Part shown: in pieces, positions 1 through 10,925 of the stretch
Layout of the letters: each line of letters opens with the position of its first letter
Numbering within the stretch: the stretch's first letter is position 1
Assembly (NCBI RefSeq): GCF_021130785.1
Contig: NC_060214.1
Span: forward strand, 44,437,001 to 44,501,000
Origin: Homalodisca vitripennis
Taxonomy: Eukaryota > Arthropoda > Insecta > Hemiptera > Cicadellidae
DNA: 64,000 nucleotides
Direction: 5' to 3'
Made by a program: the position numbers and the translations under genes
The notes under the pieces: model-generated
The model's database searches: none
The model's input: the letters and a program-made list of their open reading frames with translations, nothing else
What the model was told of the DNA's origin: nothing

Positions 1-467
1 TGCAGTGAGTAGATCTTAACTCTAACATTTCAAGTTCTGTTCGCATCTTAGAGTTCCTCTCCTACAGTGAGACTGTATATGCTGTTTGTTGATAACTCAA
101 ACAAGGAACTACATTTCCGTCGTCTTCCAGCTGGCTTTACTGTCTTAAATACCATTCAAACAATTAACTCAACTACCCATGTTGTGTGAGTTAAAAAATT
201 ATTCTGTGTTTTTAATAAATTTGAACTTATTTTTGGAACCATTTTAAATTTAATGTTTACTTTCTACACATTATTACGGTACTAAAATAATACTAAATAA
301 ATACGGTACTAAATAAACTAAAAAAATTACATAACACTGTTTAATCAAAGGATTGGATATATCAATTCTATCTGTAAATATTCTTACTATTTTTATTTCC
401 TGCATTAGATAGGAATGTCTACAAGATTGCAAGAGAAGGGAATATTTAAAAACTATAAAACACATAA
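1..467. other. AT-rich stretch, nothing assigned
   Basis: I see no coding pattern, RNA fold or repeat here. Short open frames are interrupted and compositional. Confidence 0.5.
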
Positions 468-622
468 CATTGTGACACACGTTATGAACACAAAATCTAA
501 AACGTGCACTTAATGTGAACTAAACACTCATTATAAAAACGGAATTATAGAATTCAGATACTTGAAAATGTACGTTTGATTAATGGCTAATTTTTCAGGA
601 TTATCGTTTTTATTATATACGC
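468..622. repeat. Left arm of outer inverted repeat
   Basis: This stretch reads as the reverse complement of 4,262-4,450. The first ~118 bases (to about 585) match closely, including a shared block around AAACGTGCACTTAATGTGAA; the inner part aligns with an indel of about 40 bases. The arms enclose the transposon at 1,193-4,247. They may be ends of a larger foldback-like element or two opposed copies of a short repeat. Confidence 0.75.
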
Positions 623-1192
623 ATGTTTTAGATGTATTTCATATTTCGATCGTATAGCAGTTTAGTTATTTATAAAATTATGAGTTATTTATAAAACATG
701 TACAGTACGTTTTCCTTTTTTAACCTCAAAAGGAAAGGTCATTAATGGCTGGTTTAACCCTCTGGTTGAAACTACACGGAATATCACAAAAATTGATGTG
801 TCATTTATGGCTGAGTGACCATATGGTTGTCAAGGTTTGCCTCTACATTACTGCAAATGTCATAGTATTGAAAGGCGGATCGATATGTCAGAGGGTAACT
901 TTGAGAACAGAAAAAACTCCCTTAGTTTTACAGTCTTTAGCCACTAGAGTAATATTATTCTGTAATGGTAAGTCAATTATTATTAAATCAGTCTTGATGC
1001 ATTTTTAGTTACTATTGAATATTAAAATTATACGGATACAAAATAAAAATTTTTACCAAGTATAATATGCTTATGTTAAAATGGAGACTTTTTAACCTCT
1101 CCATAGAAATCGATTTAAACGAAAACAGGAATAATATAAATGAGCTGTGAGATTTATCTCTCTTCACGAGCCTCAATAACTTCTTGAGAATC
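623..1192. other. Spacer between outer arm and transposon
   Basis: About 570 bases that have no counterpart on the other side, where only about 14 bases separate transposon and arm. An 87-codon open frame at 745-1,008 resembles nothing I know and is not called. Confidence 0.4.
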
Positions 1193-1223
1193 ATTAAAGT
1201 TGAATTAAAGACAGAAGGGTATT
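1193..1223 (+). repeat. Left terminal inverted repeat
   Basis: Thirty of 31 bases match the reverse complement of 4,217-4,247. It defines the left edge of the transposon. Confidence 0.85.
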
Positions 1224-2405
1224 AATACCCGGCAGCGATGACCGAGGTTAGGGGCTCTTCTGGACCGGTCGGCTACAGTGTTGCCAAGTTGTTCTGTCTG
1301 ACTCGATCATCCACAGCGTTCACATCATCCGCTTCTAGGTAGGGGTGGTTCACAGCGGAAACATGTGGACACATTTATCGAAGCGATAAGTTAATAGCGT
1401 TCGTTGTTTTGAGAATTGTTATTTTATAAGTAATTGAGTCAGAAATCAAAATCTTGTAAAGGATTTTTACTGAAACCACGAGTGTATTATTGAAAATATA
1501 TACATAGGCCTAATAATAATAATTTTAATATGGTACATTTTACTGTTATTATTAGTTACCTTCAAAACACAAAGGAGTATAGTGAAAAGAACTAAAATTA
1601 TATTCGTTAAGTAAATCCAAATCTGCTAAGTTATAATTATTTACTCAGTCTTATCAGTCTTAGCAAATCCATTGAAATGACCACTGTGCCGCGGTCAAAA
1701 ATCAACTTAAAACAAATAAAGATACTGTAGTTTGAACCTGATAAAGCTCGTTTAAGATAGTATTTTTAACCAATAAAAGGTATCCTGTTAAAACCGTAAT
1801 AGGATAATAATTGTTAATTGTTGAGTCTAAACTTAAATTGCTAGGGTGACCAAAATGCAAAATTTGCGACTAGGGCGTCAATCCGACTATGATATGAAAT
1901 TTCCTTCAGTGTGACTTTTATCGATCAACTTAATGTAATATAATTACTTAAAAACATCTGTAAAAATATTTCGAAACTTGTTATATTTTTAATTTATTAC
2001 TAAATTTAACTAACTTTAAACCACAGATTTGTGATGAAGGATGTTTTTAATTTTCTTATTATTCAATTTTGGAAATGAATTTTATATATAGAAAACGTGG
2101 ATTTATTTACAAAGTGTAAGATTTAGTGAATCGATTATTTTTATTTAAGTCGTATAATTTTTTTATATATTTTTCAATAGCGCCCATTTTATAATCGGTT
2201 AAAACCTCTTTGGAAATTTCTTTTATTTCTGAGTAAATTAAATACTAAACAGTACATATACAAAAAGCCAACTGACTTTGCTGCACAGTTTAACCAGGAA
2301 ATAAGTAGTGCCATTAAAATGCATTTAACAAATTTTATTAGTAACATGTAAGGTGTAATATTTACCAATCATTACAAACTATCAATCAATACAGCTTTTT
2401 ACAGT
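1224..2405. other. Transposon left non-coding part
   Basis: Non-coding interior downstream of the minus-strand transposase. The first 150 bases are GC-richer (a usual place for transposase-binding sites); the rest is AT-rich with no open frame that I recognise. Confidence 0.45.
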
Positions 2406-3853
2406 TCATCGAAGTCCGAAAATACCACTCACGTTACTGCCGCGTCCTTGCTCTTCATTGTCGCTGCTCTCACTGTCCGAATCCTCTTCACTGAAGCTGT
2501 CATTGCCGATGTTTATTAACATCTGCTCAACGGAGTCTTCCATCAACCCTTAATTTTTCCAAGCATCTAGGATTATATTCTTCGTGTGGTCTACTACCTT
2601 CTTCCAATCAGACTCTGTTACACGTTCCAACCCCTCTTTCGTAAACTGTAATATTTCAGTTACGTTAAATTTCCTGTTGCTTCTTGCAACATATTCCTTT
2701 ACTTGAGCCCAGATTAATTCTATAGGATTGAAGTGACAGTGGTATGGTGGCAGACGAAGTACTCAGTGACCATGTTTCTTCGCAATTTCGTCGACTTCAT
2801 ATTTTGTCTGAGGTTCGTTTCTTTGAATAAGTTCTAACAATTCGGCTTTTAACATTGCCTTTTCATACTGTATGTCATAATTATTTAACCACTCTATTAT
2901 TTCATCCTTTATAGAACTGCTGTTAGGTGGTTTGTCAACTAATTGTGAGTGGTACTTTGCATTGTCCATTACAATGAGCGAGGGCCTCGTTAGGTTTGGA
3001 AGTAAAGCATCTTGAAACCATTTTGAAAATACTTTGTGGTTTATCTCTTCATGATACTCGTTGGTTTTCTTTGATGTAAAAAGTAATACACAGTAAGAAA
3101 TAAATCCAGCAGAGCTGCCAGCGTGCAAAATAATTATCCTCCCCCCTTTTCCAACGGGAACAGGAAACGTACCTTCAACAGAATCATCAGGCTATCTAAT
3201 TTTTTTACAGTGCCCAGAATTTACCCAAGTTTCATCAAGCCAAACTATTTCCTCAAAATGTAAATCTTTTATTTCTCTAAGAAATCTGCACCTCCAAGGA
3301 ATGATGTCTCCTCTTTCCATAAATATTTTCCGGCTGCCAAATATCTTGTGTTTGAAACCCAATCTCTTCAATATAATGGCAACAGATGATTTGCTTCCAC
3401 GAAAAAGATCTACTTCTGCAAGACTTACTTGTAGCTTCCTTACTGTGGGATACTCTCTTCTTACGAAGAATCCTTAGACATAGCGGTGGATGGCATCTCT
3501 TTTTGAAAGGCGTCCAGCTCCGTAACAGGCTCAAACCTCGAATATTTCTTATCGGGAGTGTTCAGTTTCAAGCCACTCTGTTCACTTTGTATTTTCTCCT
3601 TTCCAATTCTCAGAACTGTATTTTTTCCTATCTCCAAAGCCCCAGCAGTTCTTTCGATAACTTTTTCTACTGGAAGTATCAGTCCTTTGTTAATTTTATC
3701 TCGCTGGAAGTAGTCTCTCACTCGACAAACCAACTCTCGGGATTGGCCTCGCAATGGAACGCCTTTTTCTCCAACCTTGGTGTAAGGCACACTTATCACG
3801 CGAGTGAGAGGCCTACCGTGTTTTTTTATCACTGTTTCAGTGCACTGAAACAT
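2406..3853 (-). pseudogene. Broken DDE transposase (DD81E spacing)
   Basis: The product would cut and rejoin transposon ends in the nucleus. Reading the minus strand, an N-terminal helix-turn-helix-like part (from about 3,853) contains VIERTAGALEIGKNTV. Then come WLDETW (first Asp, 3,234-3,236), MDNAKYH (second Asp, 2,964-2,966) and NPIELIW (Glu, 2,718-2,720), with an acidic Ser/Glu-rich tail ending at 2,406. In the given reading 81 residues separate the second Asp and the Glu, far more than the 34-41 of mariner/Tc1; from memory this is close to the DD82E 'Sailor' group. Breaks seen: an in-frame TAG just after the first Asp block, TGA at 2,763-2,765, TAA at 2,550-2,552, and at least one frameshift between about 3,300 and 3,480. 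The family is secure; the exact group is inferred. Confidence 0.85.
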
Positions 3854-4216
3854 GCTACGGAATTAACAGTAATTAAATAATGTCTGTCACAAAAATGTAA
3901 CACTAGAAAGTACGTGCGTACAATTGTCTTTCAAATAAGGTTTAGTCTTGAAAAAGACTGTATAACACTTGGCCACGAACACACAGAAGCGCAATAACAA
4001 CACACGAAACAACATACATAACCAACAACCAATGACGTGATGAAGTACGTTTTGCTACTGCGCATCACCCAGCCGATAACTACCGGATGACAGCTACAAT
4101 AGAGGAGACGTGACAACGCTGCCTCCATCAAAAAGGAAAGTGCTCAGCTGTGATTGGTGGAGCGGTAGGGCGAGCCTTCGTGAGGCAGTTCGGCTGTCTT
4201 CGGTCGAGCTCGTCCC
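3854..4216. other. Transposon right non-coding part (promoter side)
   Basis: About 360 bases between the transposase start and the right inverted end. It should hold the promoter, but I see no clear TATA/initiator pair. The last 80 bases are GC-rich like the left end. Confidence 0.4.
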
Positions 4217-4247
4217 AATACCCTTTTGTCTTTAATTCAACTTTAAT
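4217..4247 (-). repeat. Right terminal inverted repeat
   Basis: Reverse complement of 1,193-1,223 with one mismatch. It ends in CAACTTTAAT and closes the transposon. Confidence 0.85.
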
Positions 4248-4261
4248 AAGTATTACCTGTA

Positions 4262-4450
4262 TTTATTAAAATAACGATAATTTATCCTGGTACAGGAAAG
4301 TAATATCTATTATAAATAAGCTTTTAATTAGCCATTAATCAAACGTACATTTTCAAGTATCTGAATTATATAGTTTCGTTTTTATAATGAGCGTTTGGTT
4401 CACATTAAGTGCACGTTTTAGATTTTGTGTGCATAACGTGTGTCACAATG
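4262..4450. repeat. Right arm of outer inverted repeat
   Basis: Reverse complement of 468-622. The outer ~116 bases (4,335-4,450) match closely; similarity stops abruptly after CACAATG at 4,450. Confidence 0.75.
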
Positions 4451-7400
4451 AAAACAAAATTTTATTGGAAAATTATTAATATCGTTAAAATAGTGTTTTC
4501 ATCTCTATATGGGAGTTTGCTAATTTACATCTATACTTCCAAATTATTAAGAAAATTAATATACATCTGGAAACGATATGTAATTTTAAACACCATTTAA
4601 TATTTAATATTTAGAACTAGTAAAAATACACTTTAGTTAACTAATTATTACTGCATAAGCAAAAGAAAAACTGCTGTTTTGAAACTGCTTTATATTTTAA
4701 CGTAAACTTTTTAACTCAGCTAAAGTTTAATGACAATAAATATTAATACTAAACAAGCAATGTATATTCACAATCCCTTTCAAGACATATGAAGGAAATG
4801 GTTTTTACGTTTAGTTTTTAGGAAATGGAAATATAATTTATCCATTCATATTTTTATATCTATCTCACCCACAATTGAATATAAAGAACATATGTACTAT
4901 TCCAACAATAACTCTTTATAAACTACTGTTAGTCACATTACGATTTAAAATTGAAATTCATGGAAAGTCTTATATTTATAAAGTAAATTTCTGCAAACCA
5001 TTCAACGCGATTCCAGTACATTATTCCAGCACCACTTGTTACAATAGTTGTATTAAATTCGCCTCAAACTGTTTTACAGAAGCCCCTAAACTAAAATATT
5101 CTTCCTATTGATTACATCACTGCATTATTAATGATTATTTTATTATTTCCTTTTAACTTTATTTTACCCACTCGCATAACGAATCACATATGGGTTATTA
5201 TAGAACTGTAAACCTGTCAGGTTTTATACTACGTATAAGATACAAAGAGTCCCAACTTAAAATCTGGCTTTAAAATGCAATAGTAAATTACAGCACACGT
5301 TATATAGATATAAAGTGTGATATCCCAGCTTTACCGAAGGGCAGTCATTGCCATCACGTTTCATATCTGTGCTGTTTAGTTCGTTTCTTGCAGGAGGCGT
5401 GTGGCTTTGCATTATTATACACAGGGTTATAAGAAAAAGCCTTTAAATAAAAATAGCTCTTTGGCTTGATATTTAATAATATATTACAATTATGTAACAT
5501 ATTTTTAGTATAGTAAGTGATTAAAGAACAAATGTATTTAAGGATTGCAAAAAATTATAATGGAACAATTAGTGTTTTAGTTATTAGACATCATACAATA
5601 TTGTTTTACAATAGAGTCTGCAATGTCCATGAATGTTTTACTCAAAACCACGCAATTTAATAGCAGGTAAACATGTTACTATTTTCCGATAGATTCGGGT
5701 TGAGGAAAACCCGTTATTATAATAATTGTAGCCTTGTTTATATTACTTACTTTATAGACCATTTATTGTATGTAATAAATATTCCTATATTAACAAATTA
5801 TCCCATTGATACTGTCTGGCATAATCAAAATTTATACATGATATTTTATAGTCTTGCCTGGCCTATGTATTCTTCATTATACTTAAATTTAAAATCAAAG
5901 TCGTAGGTTTTTCACATTGCGGGCATTGTTTAAAGTTTATTAAGTATAAATATTTTTTTAAAATATCATATCTCCATTTAATACTAATACTAATTTAATG
6001 TTAATACAATTACTTAATAATGAGAAAGTGTTTTATTCACGCGTAAACTATTTAACTGATTGTACTGAAATTTTACATGGATATTCTTACGATCTCTGGC
6101 TTAAAAATTACATTGTTTTTATTTCTAAAATCACTCTGGAGTACCCCCTTAAGCTCCTTAAAGTAGAAAAAATCCCATTTTGGTCTATAAAGTTGTAAAA
6201 TATTTATTAAAAGTAAAAGAAAATGCAGTTTTTATTGACGTCAGAACCACATCTTAAATTAATTTAACAATTTGCTTCCATTTCTATGGTGAACATTCTA
6301 TACACTTTATATAAGAAGTAGCCGTTAGCTTTCAGGCTGTTCTTAGATTTCAGTAATTAAAAAATCCTAACACATAATGTAAATGTCCTAAACATAAGAT
6401 GGTCGGAATTATTTGGCAAGAATTATGCTACATGAAAGTTGACTAGACTGCGTTTTTGAAATAATGTACAAATTCCGGTTCAAAATGTTCTGAAATACTG
6501 AACATATTTTTCTCTTTATAAAGTAATAAACACGTAAATAGTGTAATATTTCATGTACTCTTAGCTATAAATTTCGATATAATATTAATTATTAGATATA
6601 AAAGCCTTGTTTTTATTGTGTACCTTTTGCCTTTTTGTTACCTTAAGACGAAAACAGAAAGCAAAATAAAGAAAGAATATATAATTAAATACTAAATATA
6701 TATCAATAAACTGTTATACTTCTTTAAGACACTTGTTAAGTTACAAACGCTATGTTAGGTATAAGAAAATCGCGATGGTGGGATCCCTTCATCATATTAT
6801 TTTATTTAGTCAATTTAATGTATAACAATTATTTAACTGCACTGAAAGTTCAACCGTGTCTTAACGAAAATAATTATGATATTGATTTTATATTTGCAGA
6901 CCATTTTCTAGAATTTAATTGCCTTCTGGTATGTTATATATTGGCAAAGCTAAAAATAATACCAGATAATAGCGGTAATATTACACTGTTTCCTCCTTTT
7001 TCTGCTTAATAATATTCCAAGCTGTATATTTTTGATATAAATATAATTTAAAACTATATTTATCTAGAGGTATAAGAATGTCCAGGTAATAATTGTTTTA
7101 TTAAATCCCGTTCTTGGAATAACCAAATATTTGTTTATAATCTGACGTAATATTATTATGATCAATCTACATCTCGAAAACCTATTAATAGTAGTACGGT
7201 TATTGTATTTTGCCTGACTTGGGTATAAAAAACGCCATCCACTCACTTTTGATAATCAGTTTAGAAAAGAAATATAAATATAATAATTTATGATAATAAT
7301 ATGACGTATTCACAATATGTACATTTTACTGTACAATAACTCTACATGAGTGATTTCTTTAGTCTAAAAATACTATGAAACAATAATAGGGCAAATTAAA

Positions 7401-7508
7401 ACTATTTTAATACATTTTATATACATTTCATATCTCATTAAGCCATTTAAAACTATGCAAAGTACCCTAAGCATTGAATAATTATTTTAAGATCCACACT
7501 TCTATATT
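4451..7508. other. AT-rich stretch, nothing assigned
   Basis: No gene, RNA or repeat that I can support. Open frames of 60-85 codons, for example 6,752-7,009, show no known motif and lie in very AT-rich sequence. Confidence 0.45.
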
Positions 7509-7524
7509 TTGAGGGCAGTCTGAC

Positions 7525-7939
7525 ATGAAAAAAAAAATTTTTTTTGGGGAATTTTGGTTTTTTATTTATTAATATTCTTTAGAATTTTCTCTTTAAAATG
7601 GTATATAATATAACCTTATTACTATAATATTAACCTTTATATAAAAAATATATATATAAAGGCTTGCAACTGTTGTTTGGCGTTGAGCACCACTCCTTAT
7701 AGTAAACAACAATCTATAAAATAGATATTAATTGGTTTTGTTATGTTGGTACTGTTTTGCTTTTAGTCTGGTTTTAGCTGATATCACACACTGTCAGCAA
7801 TATGACAGATGTCAATCTGTTGTTATTATTTTATGTTGGAGGTTATTGTGAAGTTTTGAAATACTGTGTTTTGTGATTTGCAAGTTTCCCTGTTGTTTTT
7901 ATTTGTAAAGGAGTTTATTGTAATTGAATGTAGATTAAA
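7525..7939. other. 5' non-coding part of copy 1
   Basis: A/T-run rich leader between the left inverted end and the transposase start. The first ~80 bases align loosely with the matching end of copy 2 (26,660-26,761 reversed), including A-runs, a GGTTTTTT block and ATATTCTTYAGAA. Confidence 0.5.
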
Positions 7940-9724
7940 ATGGGTAATAAGAAGAGAGTAGGAACTAAGAAAACTATGTTTACAAGAAGAAGACTGTTGT
8001 TCGTAGCAAGAAAAACAGTAGTAACTTCAGGTAATGAAGAGGATAGGCCTAGAACACCCAAAGTTGTTTCCACATCCAATGAGAAATTGAGCCCTAACCT
8101 AGCCTGCTATGATAATTCAACTGATACCTTACAGTATGACATAGTAAACATTGTACAGCTAGAATCAGTTTTGAAAGATGTTGCAGTGTGTAGGGTTTGT
8201 CATGGCAACCTATCATTTAGTCGAAAACCATTAGCAGGGCTTCGCAGTACAAAATTTCCGTCTCCTGTAGCTGTGGCATGACAAAAGCTTTTGACAACTG
8301 TCCCAAAGCAACAGATATTAGGCCTAGGCCTATTGAGGCACCAAGCAAAAGTTCACAATGCTACTATGACTTGAACCTAAGGTTAGTATACGGCTTGCGT
8401 GTAATAGGAAAGGGCTATACTGCTGCCCAAACTCTTTGCGGCATGATGAATTTACCCGCTCCGCCCAGCAAGTTCAATCAACCCATGAACAGTTTTTGTC
8501 CAGCCATGTAGAAAGTGTGTGTGAAAACTCTATGAAGAGAGCAGTGACAGAAGCCAGTTATTGAAAATGGAAATTCTAATGACTTATGTGTTGCGGTTGA
8601 CGGAAGCTGGCAAAAGCGAGGCCACACCTCGCTAAATGGCGTTGTCACAATTACTTCAGCAGATAGATACGGGTAAAGTAATAGATATTTATTCAATGTC
8701 AAAATACTGTAACTGCCCTCAGAGAACAAGCAACCAACACTTAGGAAATATGCAAGGCAAATTATGTAGGTAGCAGTGGAGGTATGGAAGCTGAAGGTGC
8801 GACTGCAATGTTCAAAAGATCCGAGACTAAATACGGTGTTCGCTATGTGGAGTACCTTGGAGATGGTGACTCCAATGGCTATGCAGCAGTTGTGGCAGAA
8901 GCACCATATGGCCCAGATGTGTCCATTCAGAAGTTGGAATGTGTAGGACACGTCCAGAAGAGGATGGGGACAAGAATAAGGGACTTTATCATGAAAAATA
9001 AAGGCTTGAAGCTTTCTGACGGAAAATCTCTTTCTGGGAAAGGTAGGCTAACAGGGAAGGCGATCCAAACAAATCCAAATATACTATGGACTAGCCATCC
9101 GTAGGAATTACACACAGCGTGGAAGCCATGAGGCGAGCAGTTTGGGCGTTGTACTGTCATGTTCAGTCTACTAACGATACGCCTTTACATATTTTATGCC
9201 CAGGACACCGAAGACACATGGTGTAAGTATAACAAAGCCGCCAAAGAAAAAACTAAATATGACCACAGCCAGCATTTTCACCTCTCACCTGTTCTAATGA
9301 AAGCAATCAAACCTATTTTTAAATCTTTGTGCAGCCTAGAACTACTCAGAAAATGTCTCAAAGGAAAATCTCAAAATCCTAATGAGTCTTATGAATAATG
9401 TCATTTGGGCTCGGCTCCCTAAACGCACCTTTGTTACACTAGGTGCTCTTAGGCTAGGTGTTATGAGGCAGTCCTATCATTCAATGATGGGTACAGCTCC
9501 AAAGTGAAAGTTTTAGAGCAACATTGGGCTAGAAACCAGGACTGAATATGCGGTTAGCTTTAAAACGTCTCGACACCCAGCGGATTCGCAAAGCAGATAA
9601 AGCGGCTACCGACATTGAAAAAAAAATCAGGCAATCAAGGACTTTAGCCAAAAGGAAGCTGGAGGATCTGTATCAAGAAGCAGAGGATCCAGACAACCCT
9701 TCCTACAGTGCAGGCCATCATTAA
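7940..9724 (+). pseudogene. Mutator-like transposase pseudogene, copy 1
   Basis: The product would be a nuclear DDE transposase of the animal Mutator-like family. Start at ATG 7,940 gives MGNKKRVG, matched by MGNKQKIG in copy 2. In order I see a basic N-terminus, a Cys pair (CRVCHG), LRLVYGLRVIGKGYTAAQ, the first Asp in VDGSWQKRGH (8,599-8,601), YLGDGDS (second Asp, 8,862-8,870), KLECVGHVQKRMG, and NPNES (candidate third acidic residue, Glu at 9,384-9,386). A basic coiled tail ends in EDPDNPSYSAGHH before TAA at 9,722. About 550 residues fits the family. Several frames are used in turn, with stops near 8,281, 8,509, 8,536 and 9,102, so it is dead. All motifs survive, so decay is fairly recent or partly consensus error. 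Confidence 0.88.
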
Positions 9725-10132
9725 ACCAAGGTATGAGTCCAAAATATGCTACCTTCTTGCTTTTTCTTGATTTGCCGAAACTTGTTATTTTTTAACTTTG
9801 GGGCCCTATAACTCAAAAAAACTACTAGGCCTACCCCAGTCAAATTTTTTATACAGTATTCTACTTACTATTGCCTAGTTCCCCTCATGGGAATTTATAA
9901 ATAATCTCTTGTCAATGAGGCACAGTAAAACATTTTTACTTATAAAAAAGTTAGTTAAAAACAATAAATTATAAAAAAAAATTATAACTTTTTTAATTTT
10001 TTTTTCAAATTTAAAAACCTCATGATAAGACCTAGATTATAAGCTATTTAATAAGTAAAATAAAAATCAGGACTCTATCTATAAACCATTACAGAGATAT
10101 AGGTTCCCAAGTTACATTATGTTCTTATGGAG
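9725..10132. other. 3' non-coding part of copy 1
   Basis: About 400 bases of AT-rich tail between the stop codon and the right inverted end. Copy 2 lacks this part. Confidence 0.5.
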
Positions 10133-10326
10133 GTCGGACTGCCCTTAGAGAACTAATAATGAGATCAGATTCTCGAGAAAACTGCATTGACGGAACTGTA
10201 AATGTTCAATGAAAACCTAAAATACAACAAAAAACAACCTTATGTATTATGATTTTGTAAGATAAACAGAGTATATTGGTTCAGCGTAACCTAATTTTCT
10301 TGAGAAATTTATTAAAAAAACTACAC

Positions 10327-10415
10327 ACATATATATATCCAATTATTAAATACATATATATATTTAATAATTGGATTCATATATATATAATATATATATA
10401 TATATATTATATAAA
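10327..10415. repeat. AT microsatellite with a palindrome
   Basis: (TA)n runs surround a perfect inverted repeat: 16-base arms at 10,337-10,352 and 10,361-10,376 around an 8-base loop. It could extrude a cruciform; it may also just be slippage. Confidence 0.8.
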
Positions 10416-10925
10416 ACTTGGAATGCAATATGCTGGAATGCAGCCCACGAAATACAACGTGTAATAGCACACAGCGGTCTTTATATCACGGCTTACCGTT
10501 CCTGAGAGTGGTATGCAGTTGTGGCGTGACGACCACACGTAATTCAAGTTTAAATGTTCTCGGGTTGTAACTCGGTGATGGAAACTAGCCCGGATCAATC
10601 AGGTTGTTGTAATAAAAATGCTCTCCTCGGTTGGCCAAATAAAACAATTTACTTTATTGTGAAAACAATTTGAGTTTTGTTACATATTTTAAAACCAGTT
10701 CAACAGTTACAAATTTAGAACGGGAGAGAGAGCGAGAGAGCGATTTCACGCGAGTTTGGCGCGTTCAAAAAACCCGGCACGACTGCCACTCAGCATACCG
10801 AACTCCAGGGAGCAGCGTTGTACCAGACGCTCCCTCAGCAAAATTCCTGATTGTCTACCACCCAGTAACTGCGCAGCTGCTCTGAGTACGGAAAGTTACC
10901 AGGCTTACTGGTGACAGACCTGCAC
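10416..10925. other. GC-richer block, origin unknown
   Basis: This block is clearly less AT-rich than its flanks and holds a short GA-rich run at about 10,719-10,741. Its makeup, with an AATAAA and compact GC-rich text, would suit an LTR or UTR remnant, but I find no paired copy in the window and no terminal TG...CA that convinces me. Confidence 0.3.

Larger units (their letters stand above)
1193..4247 (-). mobile_element. DNA transposon with 31-bp TIRs, IS630/Tc1/mariner-related
   Basis: The element is about 3.05 kb, with matching 31-base inverted ends and one mismatch between them. The ends begin ATTAAAGTTGAATTAAAGAC and include a TTAA at the extreme edge, so the target duplication could be TA or TTAA and cannot be resolved. 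Between the ends lies a minus-strand transposase pseudogene (2,406-3,853). The region inside the left end (about 1,225-1,370) is more GC-rich than the surroundings. The element is dead as given and is nested between two outer inverted arms. Confidence 0.8.
7513..10144 (+). mobile_element. Mutator/Kolobok-like transposon, copy 1
   Basis: The 2.63-kb element is bounded by inverted 12-base ends, GGGCAGTCTGAC (7,513-7,524) and the complement of GGGCAGTCCGAC (10,133-10,144). The bases outside are TTGA on the left and TTAG on the right, each one transition from TTAA, so the target was probably TTAA as in the Kolobok superfamily. A degenerate plus-strand transposase occupies 7,940-9,724. Copy 2 at 24,500-26,761 ends next to an intact TTAA, which supports this reading. 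Confidence 0.75.

Noticed and set aside
3386..3880. 164-codon plus-strand frame
   Set aside because: It is antisense to the transposase pseudogene, whose motifs on the minus strand are clear.
1193..4247. piggyBac identity suggested by TTAA at the ends
   Set aside because: The transposase has WLDETW, MDNAKYH and NPIELIW blocks of the IS630/Tc1/mariner kind, and TA within TTAA fits as well.
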